This document shows positions 1-8,607 of a stretch of DNA of 64,000 bases, in pieces (positions within the stretch are counted from its first letter, which is position 1; every line of letters starts with the position of its first letter). Origin of the DNA: CADEFX01 sp046154585 (lineage in GTDB: Bacteria > Pseudomonadota > Alphaproteobacteria > Rhizobiales > Hyphomicrobiaceae); NCBI GenBank assembly GCA_046154585.1, contig JBJXDX010000169.1:28588-92587 (forward strand), written 5' to 3'. Under the pieces are notes generated by a model, which did not search any database, had not been told where the DNA came from, and was given only the letters and a program-made list of their open reading frames with translations. A program made the translations under genes and the position numbers.

Positions 1-3
1 GCA

Positions 4-759
4 TCATGACCAGGCCTCGTCGCTGCGCAGCACCGCCACGATGGCATCGCGGCACACGGCCAGCATCTTCTCGCCCTTCTCGGCCGTGGCGCGGCGCGCA
101 TCGCCCACCACGCCCGACGCCGAGAAATCCTTAAACGAGCGCGAGCGCGCCACGCCCAGCGGCCGCGGCGTGGAATGCGCTGGCCCATGCGCGTCGGGCA
201 GCTTGTCGCGCCGCACCAGCTCGGCGGCGATCACCATCATCATCGAGGTCTCGCCTTCGCAGGCATGCCGCACGCGATCTTGATCCTCGAGGATCTTGGC
301 GATCTCCGGCTGCGCCAGCTCGAAGTAGGTCGTCGCGCAGATCTTGAGGCCCGTTGCCAGCACCAGATCCGGCAGGAACGCCGCCAGCGCGCTGATGTTG
401 CCGCCGTGACCATTGACGATCAGCACGCGCTCGAAGCCATGCCTCCCGATGCTCGTCAGAAACTCCAGCAGCACCGCCTGATAGGTGGGAACATCGAACG
501 TGAACGTGCCGCCGTACGCCATGTGATGCTCGGCCAGCCCGCACCACAGCGTCGGCGCCACCACCACAGGCAAATCGGCCGCAATGGCCTCGGCCGCCGC
601 CTTGCACACGCCCTCGCACAGTATCGTATCCACGCCCACCGGCAGATGCGGCCCATGCTGCTCCATGGAAGCCACCGGCAGCAGCACGATCGCCCCGGCC
701 TGCGCCTTGTCGCGCAGCTCGGCCGCGGTCAGCTCCTTCCACATGACGGACTGCGGCAT
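4..759 (-). CDS. creatininase-family amidohydrolase
   Basis: A 251-residue protein of the creatininase/creatinine amidohydrolase family, metal-dependent hydrolases of cyclic or linear amides. The family signature is visible: an N-terminal stretch with MEQHGPHLP and D near residues 33-45, and VNGHGGN near residue 115, which supply metal ligands. The ATG overlaps the ugpA stop (TGATG, 1 base), so it is translationally coupled to the transporter. At its own end the sequence reads ATGATG over the TGA stop, suggesting that the next gene of the operon starts at base 7 or 4 and runs off the left edge. The substrate is not evident; related operons often carry such hydrolases beside ABC importers. Family call firm, substrate unknown. 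Confidence 0.85.
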   Translation of the reverse strand: MPQSVMWKELTAAELRDKAQAGAIVLLPVASMEQHGPHLPVGVDTILCEGVCKAAAEAIAADLPVVVAPTLWCGLAEHHMAYGGTFTFDVPTYQAVLLEFLTSIGRHGFERVLIVNGHGGNISALAAFLPDLVLATGLKICATTYFELAQPEIAKILEDQDRVRHACEGETSMMMVIAAELVRRDKLPDAHGPAHSTPRPLGVARSRSFKDFSASGVVGDARRATAEKGEKMLAVCRDAIVAVLRSDEAWS

Positions 760-1640
760 CAGTAGTTCACCTTGCGGTCGATATAGCGGAACTGGATCGC
801 CGTCAGCACCACGACGATGATCATGAGGATCACGGACTGCGCTGCCGACCCGCCAAGGTCGCTGCCGAGCCGCCCGTCCTGATACACCTTGTACACCAGC
901 GTCTCGGTCGCCTTGGCCGGTCCGCCGCCCGTCACCGCATCGATGATGCCGAACGTATCGAAGAACACGTAGACGATATTCACCACCAGCAGGAAAAAAG
1001 CTGTCGGCGACAGCAGCGGGAACGTCACCGTCCAGAAACGCCGCAACGGCTTGGCGCCGTCGATGGCCGCTGCCTCATGCACGGACTTCGGAATGGACTG
1101 CAGCCCCGCCAGGAAGAACAAGAAGTTGTAGCTGATCTGCTTCCACGTCGCGGCCATGATGACGAGTGTCATCGCATGCGTGCCGTTGAGCAGCGGGTTC
1201 CAGTCCATGCCCATGGCCCGCAATCCGCGCGCCACGATCCCCAGCGACGGCTGGAACATGAACAGCCACAGCACGCCTGCGATCGCCGGCGCCACCGCAT
1301 AGGGCCAGATCAGCAGCGTCTTGTAGACGCCCGCGCCCTTGATGTGCTTGTCGGCCTGCGTCGCCAGGAACAGTGCGATCGACAGCGACAGCATCGTGAC
1401 GGCCACGGCGAACACGAACGTGTTGGCCATCGCGTGATAGTAGTCCGGGTTCTTCAGCAGCTCGCGATAGTTCTCGAACCCCACGAAGTCGGTCTTCAGC
1501 CCGAACGCATCCTGCAGCAGGAACGACTGCCACACCGCCTGCGACGCCGGCCAGTAGAAGAACACGAACGTCACCGCGAGCTGCGGCGCCAGCAGCAGGA
1601 ACGGCAGCAGCAGCCCCCCGAAGATCGCGCGCTTTTCCAT
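759..1640 (-). CDS. ugpA: ABC sugar/glycerol-3-phosphate permease, UgpA-like
   Basis: A 293-residue inner-membrane permease of the MalF/UgpA type. Six hydrophobic segments are readable. The cytoplasmic EAA loop appears as EAAAIDGA-like residues around 190-200 (SVHEAAAIDGAKPLRRF), which docks to the ATPase. It follows the binding-protein gene on the same strand, with a VOC gene between them. The partner permease (ugpE) and ATPase (ugpC) are not in the window and probably lie left of base 1. Start ATG at 1640. UgpA is the best match for an sn-glycerol-3-phosphate importer, though other CUT1 sugar importers are hard to exclude. Confidence 0.82.
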   Translation of the reverse strand: MEKRAIFGGLLLPFLLLAPQLAVTFVFFYWPASQAVWQSFLLQDAFGLKTDFVGFENYRELLKNPDYYHAMANTFVFAVAVTMLSLSIALFLATQADKHIKGAGVYKTLLIWPYAVAPAIAGVLWLFMFQPSLGIVARGLRAMGMDWNPLLNGTHAMTLVIMAATWKQISYNFLFFLAGLQSIPKSVHEAAAIDGAKPLRRFWTVTFPLLSPTAFFLLVVNIVYVFFDTFGIIDAVTGGGPAKATETLVYKVYQDGRLGSDLGGSAAQSVILMIIVVVLTAIQFRYIDRKVNY

Positions 1641-1662
1641 ATGGCCCCGTTCCCTGCGTTCC

Positions 1663-2061
1663 CTACTCGCGCACCGTTGGCGGGTCGCTGGTGCTTTGGC
1701 CGAACCAGAGCCAGTACCCGTCGGGATCGCGCAGCTCGAATTCTCTCATGCCGTACACTGTCACGCGCAGGTCGGTGACCGGAAGCCCCTTCTGCGTCCA
1801 GGCTTGATGCAAAGCCACGACATCATCCGGATAACAGTAGAAGATCTGAAAGTCCTTGGCCCGGCGCGGCAGCTCGGCCATCTCCTCTGCCGGCGGCTGG
1901 TTGAACATCAGGGAGACGCTGTCGCGCTGCAGATGACACCAGACGGGCTCGGGATCGCCGAATTTGCCCCTGCAGCGAAATCCCAAGTCGTCGCAATAGA
2001 AGGCCATCGTGCGCCGGAGATCCACGACCGACAGCATCGGCACGAGCGACTTGATGCGCAT
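1663..2061 (-). CDS. VOC/glyoxalase-fold protein
   Basis: A 132-residue single-domain protein of the vicinal-oxygen-chelate superfamily (glyoxalase/bleomycin-resistance/dioxygenase). It starts MRIKSLVPMLSV and shows the typical first repeat (DLRRTMAFYCDDLGF) and C-terminal repeat (FELRDPDGYWLWFGQ) with the terminal glutamate/aspartate motif. I chose the ATG at 2061; upstream in-frame sequence is low-quality and not VOC-like. It sits between the genes for the ugp binding protein and permease, an unusual place for an enzyme. It has 21 bases to ugpA, so it is probably co-transcribed. Substrate cannot be inferred. Confidence 0.8.
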   Translation of the reverse strand: MRIKSLVPMLSVVDLRRTMAFYCDDLGFRCRGKFGDPEPVWCHLQRDSVSLMFNQPPAEEMAELPRRAKDFQIFYCYPDDVVALHQAWTQKGLPVTDLRVTVYGMREFELRDPDGYWLWFGQSTSDPPTVRE

Positions 2062-2203
2062 CGCTACGCCTTTCGCACTTACCAATCTCTGTGGCTCGGT
2101 GGGTCCTCGGGACAAGCCCGAGGAAGACATCTGTGCGTCTAGCGTCGAAGCCAACACATAAGCGCACGAGCAGAAAGGGCGGCCGAAGCCGCCCTTGAGT
2201 CCA

Positions 2204-3541
2204 CTACCGCGACACCGACTTCTCGAACTGGCGCAGCATGGCGTTGCCGCGCGAGACGGCATCATCGAGTGCCTGCTTGGCTGGCTTCTTGCCCGCCAGT
2301 GCCGCTTCGAACTCCTCGGCCCACACGTCACGCAGCTGCACCATGTTGCCGAGCCTGAGACCGCGCGAATTCTCGGTCGGCTCCTTGTTGGTCAGCTCCA
2401 GGAGTGGCGTCTCCAGATACGGAAACTCCTTGTAGAAGCCCGAGTCCTTCGCCTTCTGATAGGCCGCCTTGGTGATCGGCAGGTAGCCCGACTTCTTGTG
2501 GACGTCGACCTGGCGGTCGGTGTCGGACAGGAACGTGAAGAACTTGGCCACGCCCTTGTATTCCTCGGCCTTCCTGCCAGCCATCACCCACAACGAGGCA
2601 CCGCCGATGATCGAATTCTGCGGAGCCCCCGCCACATCGGGATAGTACGGCATCGGCGCGTTGCCGAAGTCGAACTTGGCGTTGGCGCGGACGTTGCCGA
2701 AAAAGGCCGAGGACGTGAGCATGATCGGGCACTCACCGGAGGTGAAACGGCCCTCGCCTGTGTTGGTGCGGCCGGAGTAGTCGTAGGTCTTGTCCTTCTG
2801 CAGCTCCACCAGCGCTTCCAGATGCTTCACGTGCAGCGGACTGTTGAACTTCAGCTCGGCGTCGTAGCCGTCCATGCCGTTCGCCTTCGTCGCCAGCGGC
2901 ACGTTGTGCCAGGCCGAGAGCTGCTCGAGGTTGAGCCAGGTGACCCATGCGTTCGCGAAACCGCAAGTGGAATGGCCGGCCGCCTTGAGCTTCTTGGCCG
3001 CATCGAAAACTTCAGGCCATGTCTTGGGCGGCTTCTCCGGATCCAGGCCGGCCTTCTTGAAGCTGTCCTTGTTGTACCACATCACCGCGCTCGACGAATT
3101 GAAGGGAAATGACAGCATCTCGCCCTTGGTCGTCGAGTAGTAGCCAGTGATGGTCGGCAGATAGATTTTGGGATCGAACGCCTCGCCGGCCTCCTTCATC
3201 AGCACGTGCACCGGCTTGACGGCGCCGCCCGCCGACATCATGGTCGCGGTGCCGACCTCGAACACCTGCATGATGTGCGGCGCGTTGCCGGCGCGAAACG
3301 CAGCGATGCCTGCGTTCATCGTATCGATGTAGCTGCCCTTGTAGGTCGGAACAACCTTGTAGTCCTTCTGCGACTCGTTGAAGTCGGTCGCCAGCTTTAC
3401 GATCACGTCGTTGTTGGCGCCGGTCATGGCGTGCCACCAGTTGATCTCGGTCTGGGCGAACGATGGCGCCACGGACAGTCCTGCCAGCAACACCGCCAAG
3501 GTCCCGGTTGCGATACTGGCGCGCACGTGTCTGAAAGACAT
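2204..3541 (-). CDS. ugpB: periplasmic glycerol-3-phosphate/sugar ABC binding protein, UgpB-like
   Basis: A 445-residue solute-binding protein with an N-terminal Sec signal peptide (hydrophobic run LAVLLAGLSVAPS, cleavage after SFA). The mature start TEINWWHAMTGANND is characteristic of UgpB, where the tryptophan/histidine cluster helps bind sn-glycerol-3-phosphate. I chose ATG 3541, nine bases after GGGAGGG, over a TTG six bases upstream. It is the first gene of the minus-strand operon ugpB–VOC–ugpA–creatininase. The glycerol kinase at 10.9–12.5 kb may use the same metabolite pool. High confidence in family, good in ligand class. Confidence 0.87.
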   Translation of the reverse strand: MSFRHVRASIATGTLAVLLAGLSVAPSFAQTEINWWHAMTGANNDVIVKLATDFNESQKDYKVVPTYKGSYIDTMNAGIAAFRAGNAPHIMQVFEVGTATMMSAGGAVKPVHVLMKEAGEAFDPKIYLPTITGYYSTTKGEMLSFPFNSSSAVMWYNKDSFKKAGLDPEKPPKTWPEVFDAAKKLKAAGHSTCGFANAWVTWLNLEQLSAWHNVPLATKANGMDGYDAELKFNSPLHVKHLEALVELQKDKTYDYSGRTNTGEGRFTSGECPIMLTSSAFFGNVRANAKFDFGNAPMPYYPDVAGAPQNSIIGGASLWVMAGRKAEEYKGVAKFFTFLSDTDRQVDVHKKSGYLPITKAAYQKAKDSGFYKEFPYLETPLLELTNKEPTENSRGLRLGNMVQLRDVWAEEFEAALAGKKPAKQALDDAVSRGNAMLRQFEKSVSR

Positions 3542-3779
3542 GAACAACTTCCCTCCCTGATCCAGGCCTAACTGCGTGGCCGCTCTCTAGCGGTGGCCGG
3601 TGACACCTTTGCGACGGTGCCGGCCCCGTCGACGGCTTAACTGCTGGAATCTGTCATAAAACGCAAGACAGCGACAGTCCGGGCCGCTTTTCGCGCTGCC
3701 CGCGCCGTTTTTTTTGCGCCGCGGGATGCCTCCAAAGTCGGTCACGACAGCCGCAAAAACCGTCTATAGTGCCGCCGCT

Positions 3780-3867
3780 AGAGCGCGATCGTTTCGCATG
3801 GAAGCACTTCCAGCTTCCATGCGTCCGCACGCAGCGCGGCTCCGCCGCGACGCGTGAATCGCACTCT
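3780..3867 (+). repeat. 88-bp dispersed palindromic repeat, copy 1
   Basis: Ends are imperfect inverted repeats (AGAGCGCGAT at the left, ATCGCACTCT at the right). Inside are the nested palindromes ATGGAAGC...GCTTCCAT and GCGCGGCTCCGCCGCG. A second copy of exactly the same length lies at 23089–23176 in opposite orientation, differing at only about ten positions. It resembles a REP/RIME- or MITE-like non-coding element. Confidence 0.8.
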
Positions 3868-3883
3868 AAACTTATGAAGGAGA

Positions 3884-3950
3884 GCAGGATTCACGTTTCG
3901 GCCGAGGCGCTTCGGGTGGAGCGAAGTGGTTCATTCCGAAACGATCCTGC
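3884..3950. repeat. palindromic element with inverted ends (GCAGGAT/ATCCTGC)
   Basis: A 67-base element directly after the 88-bp repeat. It has terminal GCAGGAT and ATCCTGC, sub-terminal CGTTTCG/CGAAACG and a central CTTCG...CGAAG hairpin. It ends 44 bases before the livJ start, so transcripts for livJ probably contain it. I see only one copy in the window; its form suggests a dispersed intergenic repeat family. Confidence 0.55.
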
Positions 3951-3994
3951 GCTTGGGGCATGGGCCACGGGGCCAGTCTGACGGGAGGAGACGC

Positions 3995-5188
3995 ATGAAG
4001 AAAAGCTATTCGGGCGGGCTGTCGCGCCGCCGCGTAATGCAGGGCGCGGCAGCGTTCACCGCGAGCACCGCCGTGCCGACGGGCTGGGCCATTGCCCAGG
4101 CCAAACCGCTGAAGGTTGGGCTGATGCTGCCCTACTCCGGCACCTTCGCCAAGCTCGGCGAGAACATCACCTTCGCCGTCGAGGTGCTGCTGACCGAGAA
4201 GGGCGGCAAGCTCGGCGGACGCGAGATCCAGTTCGTCAAGCTCGACGATGAGTCCAAACCCGAGAACGGCCCGCAGAACGCCGACCGCCTGGTCAAGCGC
4301 GACCAAGTCGACGTCCTCATCGGCACAGTGCATTCCGGCGTGCAAATGGGCATCCACAAGGTGGTCAAGGAAAGCGGTACGCTGACCATCGTCCCCAACG
4401 CCGGCAATAACGTTGTGACCCGCGCCGAGTGCGCCAAGAACGTGTTCCGCACGTCCTTCACCAACTGGCAGCCGGCCCACGGCATGGGCCTCGAGCTCGG
4501 CCGCCGCGGCATCAAGAAAGCCGTCTGGGTGACGTGGGACTATGCTGCCGGTCACGAGTCTGGCGAAGGCTTCAAGCAAGGCCTCGAGAAGCACGGTGGC
4601 CAGCTCGTGCAGATGCTGACTTTGAAGTTCCCCGAGACCAACTTCCAGCCGCTGCTCGCGCAGATTCCGAACCTCGGCGTCGAGATGGTCGGCGCGTTCT
4701 TCGCCGGCGGTGGCGCCGTGCAGTTCGTCAAGGAATACGCGGCGGCCGGCATCAAGGTGCCGCTGTGCGGATCCGGTTTCCTGACCGAGGGCACGCTCGC
4801 AGCGCAAGGCGACGCCGCCAACGGCATCGAGACCGCCCTGCACTACGGCGACGGGCTCGACAACGCGAAGAACCTTGCCTTCCGCAAGGCTTTCAAGGAC
4901 AAGGCCGGCCGTGATGCGGACGTCTACGCCGTGCAGGGCTATGACGCTGCGCAGCTGCTCGCCATCGGCCTCGAGGCCGTCAAAGGCAACATCGAGGATG
5001 AGGCCGGACTCTACAAAGCGATGCGCGCCGCCAAGATCGATAGCCCGCGCGGGGCCATCAGCATGGCGCCGTCGCAGAACGTGACGCAGAACATCTATCT
5101 GCGCAAAGTGCAGGGCGGCGAGAACAAGGTCGTCGGCATCGCTGCCGAAAATCTGGCTGATCCCGGCACCGGTTGCACACTGGCCTGA
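3995..5188 (+). CDS. livJ: branched-chain amino acid/amide ABC binding protein, LivJ-like
   Basis: A 397-residue type-I periplasmic binding protein (Leu/Ile/Val-binding fold). The start at ATG 3995 follows GGGAGGAG. The N-terminus carries a twin-arginine-like signal (SRRRVMQ followed by an alanine-rich stretch and AIAQA cleavage). The mature protein begins KPLKVGLMLPYSGTFAKLG, the usual first beta strand and ligand loop. Two permeases and two ATPases follow on the same strand in the standard order. Tat export is an inference from the RR motif. The ligand could be an amino acid, amide, urea or aromatic acid. Confidence 0.88.
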   Translation: MKKSYSGGLSRRRVMQGAAAFTASTAVPTGWAIAQAKPLKVGLMLPYSGTFAKLGENITFAVEVLLTEKGGKLGGREIQFVKLDDESKPENGPQNADRLVKRDQVDVLIGTVHSGVQMGIHKVVKESGTLTIVPNAGNNVVTRAECAKNVFRTSFTNWQPAHGMGLELGRRGIKKAVWVTWDYAAGHESGEGFKQGLEKHGGQLVQMLTLKFPETNFQPLLAQIPNLGVEMVGAFFAGGGAVQFVKEYAAAGIKVPLCGSGFLTEGTLAAQGDAANGIETALHYGDGLDNAKNLAFRKAFKDKAGRDADVYAVQGYDAAQLLAIGLEAVKGNIEDEAGLYKAMRAAKIDSPRGAISMAPSQNVTQNIYLRKVQGGENKVVGIAAENLADPGTGCTLA

Positions 5189-5254
5189 CGTAACGCGGCA
5201 TCGGCCGGGCGCATCGTCCGGCCGATGGCTCTCTGAAGGCCGAAAGCGCACCCC

Positions 5255-6124
5255 ATGGATATCGCGAGCCTGCTGGTACAGCTCCTCAATGGAGTTCAGT
5301 ACGGGCTGCTGCTGTTCCTGATCGCCAGCGGGCTGACCCTGATCTTCGGCGTCATGGGCATTATCAATCTGGCGCACGGCTCGCTCTTCATGCTGGGCGC
5401 CTACTCAGCCTTTCTCGTGGCCCGGGCATCAGGGTCGCTCTGGTTCGCCCTGCCGGTCGGGCTCGCGGGCGGCGCGCTGTTCGGCTTGCTGCTGGAGCGC
5501 GGCCTGTTCCGGCGCTTCTACACGCGCGAGCATCTCGACCAGGTGCTGCTGACCTTTGCGCTGATCCTGCTGTTCGAAGAAGCGCGCTCGCTGATCGTCG
5601 GCAACGACTTTCATTCCGTGCCGATCCCGGCCGTCCTCGATTTCTCCGTGCCGATCACGTCGGGTTTTGCCTACTCGGCCTATCGCTTCGCGGTGATCGG
5701 CGTATGCCTGGCCCTCGCCGCCACGCTGTTCCTCTGGATCGAGCGCACCAAGACCGGCGCCATCATCCGCGCCGCCGCCGAGAAGCCCGAGATGGTGGAC
5801 GTGCTCGGCATCGACTCGCGCCGCATCCACGCCACCGTTTTTGCCGTCGGCACGGCGCTCGCGGTCTTGGCCGGCGTGCTCGCCGCGCCGCTCTACTCCG
5901 TCTATCCCGGCATGGGCGACGGTTTCCTCATCATCTCGTTCGTCGTGGTCGTGATCGGCGGACTCGGATCGGTCTCCGGCGCCTTCTGGTCGGCGCTCGT
6001 CATCGGGCTCGTCGACACCATGGGCAAGGCTTACGCACCCAAGGCCGCCGGACTCGCCGTCTACGTACTGATGGCCGCCGTCCTGCTGTGGCGGCCCTCC
6101 GGCCTGTTTGGCCAGCGCACATGA
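5255..6124 (+). CDS. livH: branched-chain amino acid ABC permease, LivH-like
   Basis: A 289-residue integral membrane permease. Hydrophobic helices are spread along the chain and the LivH hallmark GLTLIFGVMGIINLAHG (about residues 26-42) is present. The family loop is seen as a glutamate/alanine stretch around residue 172 (TGAIIRAAAEKPEM). It starts 66 bases after livJ and its TGA overlaps the livM ATG (ATGA). It forms a heterodimeric channel with LivM in the inner membrane. Confidence 0.92.
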   Translation: MDIASLLVQLLNGVQYGLLLFLIASGLTLIFGVMGIINLAHGSLFMLGAYSAFLVARASGSLWFALPVGLAGGALFGLLLERGLFRRFYTREHLDQVLLTFALILLFEEARSLIVGNDFHSVPIPAVLDFSVPITSGFAYSAYRFAVIGVCLALAATLFLWIERTKTGAIIRAAAEKPEMVDVLGIDSRRIHATVFAVGTALAVLAGVLAAPLYSVYPGMGDGFLIISFVVVVIGGLGSVSGAFWSALVIGLVDTMGKAYAPKAAGLAVYVLMAAVLLWRPSGLFGQRT

Positions 6125-7131
6125 GCAGCACCGGTACCATGCTGCCGCGGACGCGGCTCGGCATCTATGGGCTCGCCGCCGGCGCCGTCGCGCTCGCGTT
6201 CCTGCCGCTTATCGCCCCGCCGTACTACGTCGAACTCGGCACTACGGCGCTGATCGCCGCCATGCTCGCGCTCAGCCTGCAGCTTCTCGTCGGCTGCACG
6301 GGCCTCGTCAGTCTCGGCCATGGCGCTTTCTATGGTCTCGCCGCCTACACCGTGTATCTCGTCACGCCCACGAGCGGCCCGCTACCGGCCTGGCTCACGC
6401 TACCCGCCGCGGTTCTGGCCGCCGGCCTCACCTCACTCATCGTCGGCGCACTCTCGCTGCGCACCAGAGGCTTCTTCTTCCTAATGGTGACGCTGGCATT
6501 CGGCCAGATGATCTTCTTCCTGTTCCACGACACCAAGATCGGCGGCGGCACCGACGGCGCCTTTTTCGCCAAACCTGTGCTCTCGGCCCTCGGTTACGAG
6601 CTGACGCTGCCGCGCCGTCAGCGGCCCATGATTGCCTACTACACCGCGCTCGCGCTGCTGGTCGCCATGTACGCGGGCCTTGCGTTCCTGTCGCGCTCGC
6701 TGTTCGGCCGCGTGCTGGAGGGCGTCCGCATCAACGAGCACCGCATGCAGGCGCTCGGCTACGACACCTACCGCTACAAGCTCGCAGCCTTCACGCTGGC
6801 CGGCATGCTGGCAGGCGTCGCCGGCCACATGTGGGCGATGCACCGCGGCTTCGTCAATCCGGAGCTGGTCGGCTGGCATCGCTCGGCCGAAGCCCTGCTC
6901 ATGATCCTGCTCGGCGGTTTGACCACGCTGCACGGACCCATCATCGGCGCGCTGGCCTACGTCGGCGTGCTGCGCGAAGTCGCCTCGCTCTGGCTCCCCG
7001 AGCGCACCTTACTGGTGGAAGGCGCCGCCATCCTCGCCATCGTGCTGCTGCTGCCGCGCGGACTGACGGGCCTGTCGCTGCGCTGGCTCAGACGCGACGG
7101 CACCCCCGAGAAAGCCAACGGCGATGGCTGA
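6121..7131 (+). CDS. livM: branched-chain amino acid ABC permease, LivM-like
   Basis: A 336-residue membrane permease partnering LivH. Recognisable features are the CTGLVSLGHGAFYGLAAYT stretch near residues 60-78 and the cytoplasmic loop RVLEGVRINEHRMQALGYDTYRYKL. The start is the ATG within the livH ATGA overlap; in-frame sequence further upstream is livH read out of frame. Its end overlaps livG by 8 bases. The family call is firm. Confidence 0.92.
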   Translation: MSSTGTMLPRTRLGIYGLAAGAVALAFLPLIAPPYYVELGTTALIAAMLALSLQLLVGCTGLVSLGHGAFYGLAAYTVYLVTPTSGPLPAWLTLPAAVLAAGLTSLIVGALSLRTRGFFFLMVTLAFGQMIFFLFHDTKIGGGTDGAFFAKPVLSALGYELTLPRRQRPMIAYYTALALLVAMYAGLAFLSRSLFGRVLEGVRINEHRMQALGYDTYRYKLAAFTLAGMLAGVAGHMWAMHRGFVNPELVGWHRSAEALLMILLGGLTTLHGPIIGALAYVGVLREVASLWLPERTLLVEGAAILAIVLLLPRGLTGLSLRWLRRDGTPEKANGDG

Positions 7132-7891
7132 CCTTCGGCCGACAACAGCGCCGGTACTGGCTAGCGATGGACTGTCGCGCAACTTCGGTGGCCTCGCCGC
7201 CGTGCGCGACGTCTCCATCGCCCTGCACCGGCTCGAATTGCACGCCGTCATCGGCCCGAACGGCGCGGGCAAGTCCACGCTCGTGAACCTCCTGTCGGGC
7301 GAGCTCTCACCGACCGCAGGCCGCATCAACCTGATGGGCCGCGACGTCGCCGGCGAGCCGTCCTGGCGCATGACACATCTCGGCATCGGCCGCTCGTTCC
7401 AGCGCACCAATCTACTCGGCCCTGCGACGGTGCTGGAGAACGTCCGCCTCGGCATCCAAGCGCGCCACACGCGCCTTGGACATCTATTCCGCGCCGCCCG
7501 CAAGGAGCGCGATCTCATCGACCGCGCCGACGCCGTGCTCGTCCGTGTCGGCCTCGCCGGCGTGCGCGATCAGATTGCCGGAACCCTGTCCCATGGCCAT
7601 CAGCGCCAGCTCGAGATTGCCATGGCGCTCGCAGGATCGCCCCAGGTGCTGCTCCTCGACGAACCCATGGCCGGCATGGGCCCCGAAGAGTCCGAGCGCA
7701 TGCTGCATCTCTTGAAGTCGCTGGCCCAGGATCACGCCATCCTGCTCATCGAGCACGACATGGATTTCGTGTTCGCCGTCGCCGACTGGATGACCGTAAT
7801 GGTCGACGGCGCCGTGCTGGCCGACGGCAAGCCGGAGGCTATCCGCGCCAACGCCGCCGTTCAGCACGCCTACCTTGGGGGTACGGCGTGA
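7124..7891 (+). CDS. livG: branched-chain amino acid ABC ATPase, LivG-like
   Basis: A 255-residue ABC ATP-binding protein. Walker A is GPNGAGKST (about residue 45). The signature loop is degenerate, read as LSHGHQRQLEIAMAL instead of LSGGQ. Walker B is VLLLDEPMAG, and the switch histidine is in LLIEHDMDFVF. The ATG at 7124 overlaps the livM stop and its own stop forms GTGA with livF. The LSHGHQR signature is common in LivG paralogues, notably urea/short-chain amide systems, so the true substrate may not be a branched-chain amino acid. Confidence 0.9.
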   Translation: MADLRPTTAPVLASDGLSRNFGGLAAVRDVSIALHRLELHAVIGPNGAGKSTLVNLLSGELSPTAGRINLMGRDVAGEPSWRMTHLGIGRSFQRTNLLGPATVLENVRLGIQARHTRLGHLFRAARKERDLIDRADAVLVRVGLAGVRDQIAGTLSHGHQRQLEIAMALAGSPQVLLLDEPMAGMGPEESERMLHLLKSLAQDHAILLIEHDMDFVFAVADWMTVMVDGAVLADGKPEAIRANAAVQHAYLGGTA

Positions 7892-8607
7892 GCGACGAGC
7901 CTCAGTTCCTGCGCGTCGAAGGCCTGCACACGTATTACGGCCAGAGCCATATCCTGCGCGGAATTTCCCTCGCCATCGCCCAGCGCCAGAGCGTCGGGCT
8001 CATGGGCCGCAACGGCATGGGCAAGACCACGCTCATCCGCTCCATCATGGGCCTGGTTCCGCCGCGCCGCGGGCGCCTGTGGATCGACGGCCGCGACGCC
8101 TCGCGCGATCCGGCCTTCCTGCGCGCCCGCGCCGGCCTCGCCTACGTGCCGGAAGGCCGTGGCATCTTCGCCAGCCTCAGCGTCGCGGAGCATCTCGCCG
8201 TCGCCGAGCGCCCAGGTGCGGACGGCCGCGCCGACTGGACCGTAACGCGCGTCCTCGAGCTGTTCCCGCGCCTGGCCCAGCGCCTGGATCATTCCGGCGC
8301 ACAGCTTTCCGGTGGCGAGCAGCAGATGCTGGCCATCGCCCGCGCGCTTCTCACCAATCCGCGGCTGCTCATTCTCGACGAGGCCACCGAAGGCTTGGCG
8401 CCGATCGTGCGCGAGGAGATCTGGCGCACCATCCGGCTCATCCGCGACAGCGGCATCGCCACACTCGTCGTAGATAAATCAGTATCGGACGTGGCCGCCC
8501 TCGCCGACAGCATCATCGTGCTGGTCAAAGGCGAGATCGCATTCGAAGGCCGGCCGGCCGAGCTTCAGGCAGATCCCGAGCTCATGCACCGGCACCTCGG
8601 AGTTTAG
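7888..8607 (+). CDS. livF: branched-chain amino acid ABC ATPase, LivF-like
   Basis: A 239-residue ABC ATPase starting at GTG 7888 inside a GTGA overlap with livG. Walker A is GRNGMGKTT, the signature is LSGGEQQMLAIARAL and Walker B is LLILDEATEGLAP, which is typical of LivF. The usual switch histidine is replaced: the sequence after beta-strand 6 reads ATLVVDKSVSDV, with K/S where most ABC proteins have an H. It closes the liv operon; its 3' end overlaps the convergent transglycosylase gene by 26 bases. Confidence 0.9.
   Translation: MSDEPQFLRVEGLHTYYGQSHILRGISLAIAQRQSVGLMGRNGMGKTTLIRSIMGLVPPRRGRLWIDGRDASRDPAFLRARAGLAYVPEGRGIFASLSVAEHLAVAERPGADGRADWTVTRVLELFPRLAQRLDHSGAQLSGGEQQMLAIARALLTNPRLLILDEATEGLAPIVREEIWRTIRLIRDSGIATLVVDKSVSDVAALADSIIVLVKGEIAFEGRPAELQADPELMHRHLGV

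Larger units (their letters stand above)
3542..3994. other. divergent intergenic region between ugpB and livJ
   Basis: A 453-base gap between two divergently transcribed transporter operons. It must hold both promoters, but I see no clear -35/-10 pair. Its right half is filled by two palindromic repeat elements described separately (3780–3867 and 3884–3950). A T-rich tract lies near 3705–3720. No gene is supported here. Confidence 0.6.

Noticed and set aside
3872..5377. A 501-codon open frame antisense to livJ
   Set aside because: Shadow of the livJ codon pattern; the sense gene has a signal peptide, RBS and operon.
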